A DNA stretch of 64,000 bases from positions 915,270 through 979,269 of the forward strand of contig JAFEKR010000024.1 of the NCBI GenBank assembly GCA_019022495.1, written 5' to 3'. Made by a program: the position numbers and the translations under genes. Origin of the DNA: Epichloe hybrida (lineage: Eukaryota > Ascomycota > Sordariomycetes > Hypocreales > Clavicipitaceae). Of the stretch, positions 55,311-64,000 are shown in pieces. Numbering within the stretch: the stretch's first letter is position 1; each line of letters opens with the position of its first letter. The notes under the pieces are model-generated. The model searched no databases. It worked only from the letters and a program-made list of their open reading frames with translations, and was not told the DNA's origin.

Positions 55311-55972
55311 TCAAATGGCCTTCAGCCCAGCCTTAACCCACAGCGTAAAGCACAAGCCCATGCTCACCATCCAGAAGCCACTCCTCACACCAGACAGCCT
55401 GCTATTGGCACCGAGCTCAACGTAGGAAAACACATAGCCCAGCCGAGAAGCAAGGTACCCCAGCGTGAGCGCGTTGACAGCCCCCGCGCCCAGACCAGCC
55501 TGGTTCGCGGCAACAACACCAGCCGCATAGATGCCGATGGATTCGAAGCCGTTCTCCGACGCGTTCTGTGCGCGCAGGAGGCGCTGTCGACGCTGTGCAG
55601 CTCGTCAGCGCGAATTACACTTTTCCCTTTGTCTGGAAGGAAGTAAAGGGGCGAAAACGAAACGTACGGGCTTGGCCATGTCGGTCTTGGCCATGGCATC
55701 TTTCCACCCCCGCGGGTTGGCGTTGTCGTAGACCTCGCCGGATGCCGCGACGGCGTAGACGTGCGGCAAGAGACATGATGTGAGGAACACGACGGGGACC
55801 TTGTTGGTCGCAATCGACGTGTAAGCTGGTCATTTTTCGGAGCAGAACTGTCTTTGTCTTCCCCCTCGGACAAGGTATCGAAACAATTTCTTTGTGGGCT
55901 GGAAAGGGAATGGGCACGTACTGTCAGGTAGCCAAGGTTGTTGGTCAAGTCGAGACCAACAAAGGCGCTCAT
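55311..55972 (-). CDS. MAPEG-family membrane protein
   Basis: Three exons on the minus strand: 55972-55918, 55825-55668 and 55583-55311; introns of 92 and 84 bp; 161 residues. The start MSAFVGLDLTNNLGYL, then a first membrane span (VPVVFLTSCLLPHVYAVAAS), the loop NANPRGWKDAM, and RAQNASENGFESIGIYAAGVV are typical of fungal MAPEG proteins (eicosanoid and glutathione metabolism family). Four spans can be seen. The first donor must be GTGCCC, not the GTACGT four bases earlier, to keep the frame. The function in fungi is not settled. Confidence 0.82.
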
Positions 55973-57030
55973 GATGGGCAATTCAATCTGTGGATATTGG
56001 ATCGACTACGTTGGGCGGTTCGTCCGTCCGTCAAATTATAAACAAAAGAGCTTGATGGGCACAAGAGCTCAAACGTGGTGAAAAAATTGGTTTAGGAGCG
56101 GGAAAATAAAAACATGGGATTAATAGACCTGCTCGGGGAGGGGCGGAGGCGCAGGAGAGAGACGGAGAGCAAGGCCAGTCAGTCAGTGACGTCAGTGACG
56201 TAACACGAGGTGAGTCAATTACGATGTCTGCCTTGAGCTAGCTCTGTGGAACTAGATAGATCGAATGGCATTACGTCGGCTGGTGTTGGACCGCGAGGCT
56301 AAGGTTCGATATAAGTACATGGATTGACTTGTGGACGGCTATTCAACTAGCCATGTACCTGTACCACACCCATACAAAACGTGCTATGCATCTACTGAGG
56401 TGCTGGAAAGAGACCAGGGCTCCAGGAACTCGTGTCTAGGCGGTTGAGCGCAGAGACTATCGTGTAATGAGGGAAGGTGCTTTGACTATGGCTCTGACAG
56501 CTGGCCCATGGACGCAGACTCGAGTGAAGAATCAAGCCAAGCAAGTGCTTGCCCGACCGCTACTCAAGCGCTCGAGGGCATCATTCTCCTCGAGGACACA
56601 TGCACAGAAAACATCAGGCACGATTTGTTTGATGGTATTGCTTCATTGGATAAGTTGCTTGCTTGGTGTGCATGTCTGTGCAGAAAAGCACAAGTTGATA
56701 TATATGTACAACGAAAGTCTTAGCGACGCCGGAGAGGGCAGTTCAGCTATAAATCATAGAAAATCTATCTTCAGAAATGGCATGCAATGTGAGAGCAGCG
56801 CCAAATCCCATGTACCACGCACAGCCCAATTCATTTCATCAGAGCTCCGTGTCATAACCCGCAAGCAGTTTCGTCATGCTGGGGATTGAGTGGGGGGGGA
56901 AACAATAGAAAAAAACTTCTTCGTTTGGGAACCTGCCCATAGGTACGTGCTTCCATGTTCTGGCACTTGCAGCAGCTGCCTATTCTTCTTCTTCCAAAAG
57001 AGACACTCCTTGTAGCTGTCGCGCTTGAGT
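55973..57030. other. Intergenic region
   Basis: Upstream of the MAPEG gene and downstream of the GH16 gene. A frame of 140 codons at 56467-56889 (+) starts with ATG but has no recognisable features, so I did not call it. Confidence 0.5.
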
Positions 57031-58422
57031 CTAGGCATTGGAATTTTTGGCAATCATCTCGCTGCGTTTTCGGGCACCCCAGCCCAAGCCGTTCCAGGCT
57101 TGACCACTCCAAGACTTTTCCGTTTTGGGTGCGGCCTGGTTTTGAGCAGGTGGCGGGGGGGGAGGTGGTGGCTGGGCCAGGGCTTGAACACCGTTCTCGG
57201 GCTGAGGCTTGCCGTTCCAGGCTTGACCGTTCCATGACTGCTGCTGAGAAAGCTGAGAAGGTTGCGGCTTGGGAGCTATTACCTGAGTGGTAGGTTGAGC
57301 CTGAGGAGCGGATTGGACCTGGGTTGTATGCTGGGGCTGGGGCTGGGACTGGTATGTCGGTTGAGGTGGGTTGTTGGTTGGCATGTTGGGTGGCGAGCTT
57401 GTCCAGACGCGGGTGGCAGATGGAAGGGGCTTCGTCGGCTGGTCTCCGCTGCCAGTGCCTTGTTGGTAGACTTTGATAGAGTTGAGGACCCAGAAAGCCT
57501 CTTCAAAGGCTGCAGGGTTGCCGGATACATAATCTTTACACGTGGAAGCCAAGGCGGAGCACTCGAGGTTTGAAGCCCAGACGTCGGGGGAGCCAGCCCA
57601 GGCACCGCAAAAGGTGGTATCAAAGACAATCTGGTTCTTGGAGAAGTGCTGGTCGATGTTGCACGAGTCTCCGCCGACAAATCGAGCGAGAGGCGTTCCC
57701 CAGTTGCTCGGGTCTGGGTTCTCTGCCTGGATGTCTTGGGGGATCCTGGAGCGAGGAAAGAACCAGACGGCAATGTGATCCGAGGTCCACTCCGTGGCAT
57801 ATACGCCGCCACCAATGGCGTTGAAGCCATCGCCATAGTTTTGATTGTCATCCGTGTGTTGGCCACAGCCAGCGGAAGTACCGTAGGCACCACAGTCTGA
57901 AGAAGCGAACTTGGTAGAGGCGAGAGCACCCTGGTTCGTGACATGGCAGCCAGGTTTGGTGTGGAGAGTAATCGAGTTCTTGGTTTGCGTGTTGACACCT
58001 TCGATAATGTCAATCTCACCGGATCCTGGCCAGTCGGGGCCGAACATCCAGAAAGCTGGCCACGTCCCGCATATGCTGCCGGGCATGTGGGCAATATCGG
58101 CCGTGAACAAGCCGCCTGTAAAGGCTTTTTGCGAAGTGACACGAACCGACTTGCGCCCATTGACAGGATTCATGGTCTTATAATCGACGCCCATGAAAAT
58201 GCCACCCTTGGCGTAGCCAGCCAGGCCTTCCCGGTTGGCAGTTTCGCCGTCGACATAGTCGACGAATCCCTGAGTAGGATCCGCCTCTGTGAAGAAGTCA
58301 AAGCTGTTGAAGAAGTTGGTGGTGTCGTATGTCGTCTCGAGCTGATATCCGGCCGCCTGGGCAACTCCTGCAGCAAGAAATATGGTGCCACCAAAGGCCA
58401 TAAAGTGGTTGGGGAAGCGCAT
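57031..58422 (-). CDS. Secreted GH16 endo-1,3(4)-beta-glucanase-like protein
   Basis: Intronless, 463 residues. The ATG at 58422 opens a signal peptide (MRFPNHFMAFGGTIFLAAGVAQAA). The GH16 fold covers about 30-320, with the catalytic GEIDIIEG (E136, D138, E141) and GTWPAFWMFGPDWPG just before. It would cut mixed-link or 1,3-beta-glucan, in the fungal wall or in plant material. The tail of about 140 residues is Pro/Gln-rich, includes a run of eight prolines, and carries the repeat WNGQAWNGK / WSGQAWNGL. It ends GARKRSEMIAKNSNA with no membrane anchor. Confidence 0.9.
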   Translation of the reverse strand: MRFPNHFMAFGGTIFLAAGVAQAAGYQLETTYDTTNFFNSFDFFTEADPTQGFVDYVDGETANREGLAGYAKGGIFMGVDYKTMNPVNGRKSVRVTSQKAFTGGLFTADIAHMPGSICGTWPAFWMFGPDWPGSGEIDIIEGVNTQTKNSITLHTKPGCHVTNQGALASTKFASSDCGAYGTSAGCGQHTDDNQNYGDGFNAIGGGVYATEWTSDHIAVWFFPRSRIPQDIQAENPDPSNWGTPLARFVGGDSCNIDQHFSKNQIVFDTTFCGAWAGSPDVWASNLECSALASTCKDYVSGNPAAFEEAFWVLNSIKVYQQGTGSGDQPTKPLPSATRVWTSSPPNMPTNNPPQPTYQSQPQPQHTTQVQSAPQAQPTTQVIAPKPQPSQLSQQQSWNGQAWNGKPQPENGVQALAQPPPPPPPPAQNQAAPKTEKSWSGQAWNGLGWGARKRSEMIAKNSNA

Positions 58423-61400
58423 CTTGATGATTTGCGGGAAGAACTCGAAGCAGGTGTGAAGGTGTGTTTCGCTATCGTTTCGCTTCTTGTTCTTTGCGTG
58501 CAATGTCGCTGAGTGACCGGCACGACAGCGTCAAAAGCAAGAAAAGGGGGAAAATTTCAGAATAAAAAAAGGGGACAGGAGAGGGCAAAATTGCCGAGCT
58601 TTCCAGAAAACCGCACCGAAGGTCCAAGTGACAATGAGTGCGTGGGGTCCCTGTCGCGTTCGGGAATGCTGTATCAGATGGAACTTGGCGCCCTTCTCTG
58701 CAGTGCGCGTTCCACGGGACAAGAAAAGAGGGCGGCAGCTCGTCGTGGGAGAGCAAGCTATGACAATTGAATAGTCAAGCAAAGTCGAAGAATGCACAGT
58801 CCTCGATGCGTGAGAAAAGGTAGGCAAGAGGGACTGGATGAACCACGGGTTCAATGAATGCAGAGTGAAAGGTGAAGAATGCAAAGGATTGATATTCTTC
58901 AATATATAAACAGAAGGAGAGGCAGCAAGGCCACGGTGAATTCAGGGCCCCAAGGAGTGACTCGGTTGTTTCTCAGTCTCAGCTCACTTTGCAAGCGGAA
59001 AGAGGAGGAGAAACGAATCAAAAATGACGTTGCTCCCTACGCAAAAGAGAGGGTTGGGAACACCGGAAGAGGAAGTCGAGAAGGAAGCTGTGAAGCTGTG
59101 GGGCTGTGAAGCTGTGGGAACAAGTTTGTTCAGACCAGCTGCCGGAAGGATTGAACGGCAGAGGAACAAAAGAACAAGACGTGCCGGATCCGTCAACGGA
59201 ACCGTCGAAGCTGCTGCGGCAGTGCCTGCACGGCGGAAGAGAAGAGAGTGCGAGAGAGTGGTGGAAAGGGCGGCAGGAAGGCAAGGCGAGACATGCTCGA
59301 CCTCGGACGGGAATGCAGATATCTAAATACCTACCTACCTACGGTCGGTGCCAGCCAGAGCAACCACTTTTTGCTTTCCATCTTGGTCCATCTTGGTCCA
59401 TCTTGGTCTATCTTGGTCCATCTTGGTCTATCTTGGTGGACTGTGCGTTTTGTTTTGGACGCCAGCGAACGGGGATTTTCTTCTTCGTCCCGACTTTCTC
59501 TTCCATTGGCTGAGCGTTTCCCCCTTGAAACCAGAGCCTATGTACATGTATGTAGCTGCCAACTGCCAAGCTGCCAAGACGAGTAGGGCTCAGGGGCTGC
59601 CAGCTGCCAGCTGCCAGCTGCCAGGCACCAGATTAACATTCCGGCGCGTGGCCATCCATCCATTGCGCCGCCGTGGGAGTGGCTGTCCACCAATCTGAGA
59701 CTGTGTGGTCAGTGTGGTCGTCGTCGTCGTCAAGCCGCGGCCAATCACAGCCTGTGTCCGGGAGCGGCAAGAAGCTGCAGGGGCAGGACGGGGCAGGAGC
59801 TAGCCAGCTAGTGCCGGCTAGCGTGCTCGTTGGTTTCTGTCCGTGCTACCTGCGTGCCTGACAAAGGCGCTCTCGAAAGGCGCACAGGCGCTAGGGTGGG
59901 GGAACAAGGGGGACAATAACTCCGCTCAACAGCCAACAATCGACCAGACTCGCGGATGACTTGGGAGCATCCCATAGGTTGAGCACGCACCACCACTACA
60001 CCACGCCGTCGCCCACTCGGACATTTGGCACTGACATCCCCCGCTCGGGGCTGCGTTTAAATGCATGCAAGGTGAGCCATCAAGTGGTGATGGCGACGCA
60101 ATGTTCTTCACCTTGGCCATCGAGCACAAGGTTCGTGATGGGGGCATCGTTTCAGATGATAACTTTGGCTGGAGAAACGTATTCCTTTCCAACTTGACTG
60201 AATTTCCCGGACACCCTACCCGGACACCCTACCCTGTTCACCGCGACCAACTTGCCTTCTCTCATATAATTCATCTGATGGCTCCTCTCATCACTTGAAA
60301 TACTATGCAGAATTACTACCATCACCCACAACCGCTCGCCGCACCACGGCATGGAATCATTGCAGATGATGCCGTCAGTGAATTTGTGCGGCTGAGCGTT
60401 GTTCCCAGCCTCGTCGGATCTCAACATGATGACATCTCGTTAACGACGTGATTTTCACCCCCAAGATGTGACATGCTCCGTCCGGCACGTGAACAGTGAC
60501 TGACTGCGCTTTGCATCAAGTGAGCACCGTGACGCCCGTTCCGGACGCCCGTATCGATAACAACTAAGATTCGAGAATGAGGCAGAGTGAGGTTGTGCTC
60601 ATGCCCAACAAGGCTGGTGGGCTGGATCGGATGTTCTGATGCAAAGGAGTAACAATAATTATATGCTGCATCGAAGATTCAAAGTGTCCTCGATTACATA
60701 CGTCGACACGAACACGGTTGGAAGTATACATGTGCAAGAGATGAAACAGTGAATCTGAAAAAAAAAAAAGTGGCCGATGTCGAGCAACATCACGACGACA
60801 CCACCAGACGCAAGGGCAGTACTGCTTAGCAACCTGAAGAGTTGTAGGAAAAAAAAAAAGAAAGACAACCGAAAAGCAACGCATTGGGACACGAAGGGTG
60901 GGCAAGACAGGCAATCGACCGGCATGCATATTCCGCAACAGATGGCTAGACTCTTGCGCAAGCGCCCAACGTTTTTTCTTAAAAAAAAAATATTGCGGCT
61001 GCAGGCCCCATTCCCCTTCATCCTTATTATCCCTCTGAACTCTCGTTTCTCACAATGTGTCTTGTCTTCATGCGCCTGTTCAAGCGGCATCATGTCCGGA
61101 AAATGCGCCGCTTGAATTCGCTGGGATCTGCAGGACGAGCGTACGTACTACAACTTTGCACATGTGCTGTCCGCAAATGATCCAAGTCGGTTAGGTGTAT
61201 CGATCTCTTCTTCTTTTATTGATCAAGATGCAGCAGACGCACGCCGTCTTTGCCCTTGCCCTCGGAGTCCCATCTTGGTCCGGTCATCCAGTCATGCATG
61301 CCATTTAACAAACGCCCACTTTTCTGAGGCAAAAAAGACCAGAATTTTCCCGAACCGTCCAGCCATGCAGAGCACGGGTATTGACTTGTACCAGTTTGAA

Positions 61401-61615
61401 AATGAATGCGAACAAAACGCAGTGCGCCGTGGGCCAGAAGCTGTTGGCCGGCCTAATGTGAATGGCCAATTATGCGATGAACCACCTCGATAACGGAATA
61501 ACGCCAGATACATCCATGCGAGAAGCAATTGAAATATACACGTTTCTACCATGAGAAAAAAAAAAAAAAAAAAAAAAAAAAAGCTCGCGGGGGGTGAGGA
61601 AGAGCAATCAATCAT
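58423..61615. other. Long intergenic region
   Basis: 3.2 kb, the longest gene-free stretch. Repeats: CTTGGTCCAT units (59381-59440), GCTGCCA units (59594-59625), GTCGTCGTCGTC (59716-59730), CCCGGACACCCTA doubled (60207-60232), A-runs at 60758-60769, 60849-60860 and 60982-60990, and a 24-base A tract at 61557-61582. No coding frame with gene-like features on either strand. Confidence 0.55.
59381..59440 (+). repeat. Minisatellite, 10-base unit CCATCTTGGT
   Basis: Six tandem copies; the third base alternates as CCATCTTGGT or CTATCTTGGT. Confidence 0.9.
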
Positions 61616-63177
61616 TTATAGCTTGACCCACTTGCCGGTGAGCTTCCACCAGATGACGGCTATAAAGTCCTCCTTGAAGCGCTCCCAGGGATTCCTGTTC
61701 AGCCAGTAACTGAATTGTCGGTAGTGGTACATCTCACCCCAGCAGTCTCGTCCCCATTCACACCCAGCCATGTTCACGACAAAGTCGCGATCCTCTTGGC
61801 TATAGTGGAAGCGAGTGTTGTTTTTGCCTGAGCCGTCGCCACAGGCAGCGGGTGGGAAACTGTTGATCTTGCGTTGGGGGAGGAAAGCGGTATGTTCTCG
61901 GACCCAGGCATGGTTTTCGTAGAGTGCCTCCAGAGCATCTTGCTCTTTGTGCTCCCAAGCCATGTGCTTTTGCTCATAGGCGACTGGGTCCCACCAAATA
62001 TCCAGGAGGCGTTCCGTCCAGGCACTGCGACGCACGAAGAAAGATCCCAAGTTGAATCCAGAGCAGTCCTGCGTTAACATCAGATTGACCGAATTGATGT
62101 TGCCATCGCCAACAGCGCTCGTTGCGGATTTGTCGAGATACGGGTACGTGAGCGGGTGGGAAATGTTGAGCGGGTTCCATTCATTGATATCGCGATACAC
62201 AATTTTGTCCAGGTTGTTGAATAGATGATCCTGGAGGGAATACGAGGGCTCCATGACGATTGTGTTCAAATCAAGCCACCAAAACCTGTTCATGTTGAAA
62301 GAAGAAAGTAATCCATACGTCAGCTGCTCATTCATCTCGCAGCCATGTACGACTGACGACCTGAGAACGACTTACCACTCCGCGTTTGGATACTTGCGCA
62401 TAGCGCTGCGCAAGTAGTCAACCTTTTCCCAACTTTCTCGCCATTCGTGCGCATACTTCTTTCTAGTCTTCATGTCGACGATTTCGAGGTCGTAGCCCCA
62501 TGTTGAGACGTATTTTCGCTTGTTTCGCACGCTGTCGCGCTCGATGGCCCATTCTCGAGCCCCTTTCCACTCCATGACACCTCCACCGACATTGGCAGCT
62601 AATATGATGACATATTTTGAGCCACCACCCCCCCAACTCGCTCTTCTATACCGATAGATCAGGGCTAAGCGCGAATGTGTTAGGAAAAAAAAACAAATGT
62701 TCCAGATAGACATGTATATCCTTGATCCCACAGAGTGCCAGGGAAGGGGGACTTACGAGAATGGTAGAATATATAGAGGCAGAGCAACAGAATGAGACAT
62801 AGCACAAGTCGAATCTTCAGCTTTCGGCCCATGCGACCGAAAACGGATCGTATCCTTCTGATAAGGGAAATGTTCTGTCCAGGCCAGCGTCCGCGGCCAG
62901 GTGTCTCCTTGTCGCCCAAGCGGGGATCATTAGTGTTGGAGTTGAATCGAGGCAGATAACTTGACAAGCGTCGTACATGGCGGGAAAAGAAGCCTTGGTT
63001 ATGTGTCGAAAAGGACGGGTAGCCATTGGGGCCTACATGGCGCATCTTGGCAGATTCCCAAGATACCGTGTTGGAGGAGGGAGTGTTGGCAGGACTTGAC
63101 CGACCGCTGCTGATATTCAAGCCAGGGCTCGACCAGCCACCGCCGGGGACAGGCGAAGGACTACGCGATAAGGACAT
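61616..63177 (-). CDS. Alpha-1,6-mannosyltransferase, Mnn10/Mnn11-type (GT34)
   Basis: Three exons on the minus strand: 63177-62757, 62664-62376 and 62285-61616; introns of 92 and 90 bp; 459 residues. A Ser/Pro-rich cytoplasmic head is followed by a basic stretch and one membrane span at about 121-138 (RLVLCLILLLCLYIFYH), the type II topology of Golgi glycosyltransferases. The catalytic part has YVIILAANVGGGVMEW, KYAHEWRESWEKVDYLRSAM, NAEWFWWLDLNTIVMEPS (DxN in the DxD position) and SVNLMLTQDCSGFNLGSFFVRRS. In yeast Mnn10 and Mnn11 belong to M-Pol II, which extends the N-glycan mannan backbone. Confidence 0.9.
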
Positions 63178-64000
63178 TGGGGTCGCGGGTGTGCCTAAGA
63201 AGCAGAAGTCGCAGTGTTAGTTTGTCTGACCATCTGTCAAGTCAAAGTCTGCGCAACAGTATGGGTCACGACATGTTGCCCGGTGTCGCACAAGTGTTTG
63301 CCAGCATGGCTGGACAAAGTGGGCAGGCAAGACGAGAGACGTACCGAGGACTGGCGAAAGTTGAGCTCTGTTGGCTTGTTTGGGCTGTATTTCAAGAAAG
63401 TTGCCAGATCGCTGCTCACTTAAAGTCTGGGTCCCGACCGAGGATCGTCGTCGGTGATGCGAAACCACAAGCCGGTCGTTCACGGAGCTCGAGGAGCCGG
63501 CTGTCGAATTTGAGGACGCCAGCTTGAATGTCGAGGAGCAGGAGCTGAGTATAGATTGGTGGCGTGGGACGATCCGCGAGAGGTGGCTGCTGGGATCAGT
63601 GCAGCTGAGGCTCGACGCGAAAGCTCTCTATGGACGGCGACGAAGACAAAGGAGGTCTGGTGTGCGGACGTATGTATCGAGTGAGCGCGCGGTAGGCCAA
63701 GCAGATGCAATGCAATATTTCGTTGCCGCAGCTGCTAGACTCGCAGGCAGTGTCCTCTTGTCCTCTTGTCCTCTTGTCTTGATGTCTTGATGTCTTGATG
63801 TCAAGGGGGGTGGACGTTTTGGAAGCGAGAAGAGGCAAGGGGAAAAAAAAAACGGTGGAGTACCACCTGCGACTGGCAACGCGAAGTGGCTATCTCGACC
63901 AGTGGCTCCTTGTGGAACAGAGAGCAGAGAGCAGCAGGACACGCGCAGCAGGACACGCGCAGCAGAATCCGTGTCAAAGCACCTGGCGCAGTCGTGCGCT
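63178..64000. other. Upstream region of the mannosyltransferase gene
   Basis: Contains TGTCCTCT units followed by TGTCTTGA units (63748-63800), an A10 run at 63843-63852, and AGCAGGACACGCGC doubled at 63933-63962. No gene seen. Confidence 0.5.

Noticed and set aside
55385..55981. 198-codon minus-strand frame over the MAPEG gene
   Set aside because: It reads through both introns in a shifted frame; the three-exon MAPEG model explains the region.
56467..56889. 140-codon plus-strand frame
   Set aside because: No signal, domain, composition or splice feature to support it.
60205..60235. Telomere-like CCCTACCC
   Set aside because: Only a doubled CCCGGACACCCTA unit; no TTAGGG array and genes continue on both sides.
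1..64000. CRISPR arrays, rRNA genes, bacterial operons
   Set aside because: None seen; tandem arrays present are short minisatellites without spacers, and gene structure is eukaryotic.

Overview
The window is nuclear DNA from a filamentous ascomycete, most likely a sordariomycete of the Hypocreales type. The evidence is short introns of about 50-150 bp (mostly GTAAGT-like donors and CTAAC-TAG 3' ends), genes about 2 kb apart, no operons, and a gene set of fungal type: a LysM/class V chitinase, a MoaA-MoaC molybdopterin locus, LAA1, carboxypeptidase Y, an Mnn10-type mannosyltransferase and a MAPEG protein. The genus cannot be fixed from the sequence alone. All coordinates are reads of exon frames and splice signals by eye; there is no transcript evidence.

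Left part (1-14 kb) is accessory in character. It holds an F-box/ankyrin gene cut by the window edge, the remnant of a LysM gene, a secreted glycine/threonine-rich protein, a six-exon secreted chitinase that carries two LysM domains, a CBM18, a GH18 domain and a C-terminal NucA/NucB-like nuclease motif, an aminoglycoside-phosphotransferase-like gene, a small RNase H and a broken gene of unknown family. Decayed genes, a MITE-like element and a tRNA-like fragment lie between them.

Middle part (14-47 kb) is mostly conserved housekeeping: LAA1/HEATR5 (clathrin adaptor AP-1 accessory), an RRM protein, a WRAP73-like WD protein, the molybdenum cofactor locus (MoaA and MoaC parts, probably joined by an intron), a FYVE protein, an ELO fatty-acid elongase, vacuolar carboxypeptidase Y, a secreted DJ-1/PfpI protein, and a translation group of cytosolic TrpRS, Sdo1 and ribosomal protein S18. 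The TrpRS frame has an in-frame stop before a still readable C-terminal tail.

Right part (47-64 kb) has an F-box-like hypothetical, a small conserved hypothetical, a GPH-type sugar transporter, a small secreted cysteine-containing protein, a MAPEG membrane protein, a secreted GH16 glucanase and an Mnn10-like mannosyltransferase, separated by long intergenic stretches rich in minisatellites.

The most notable points are the chitinase-nuclease fusion beside LysM debris, the TrpRS nonsense codon, the retained-or-spliced intron between MoaA and MoaC, and a 9-base motif (TACGGAGTA or TACGGATTA) that occurs ten times, always between genes.
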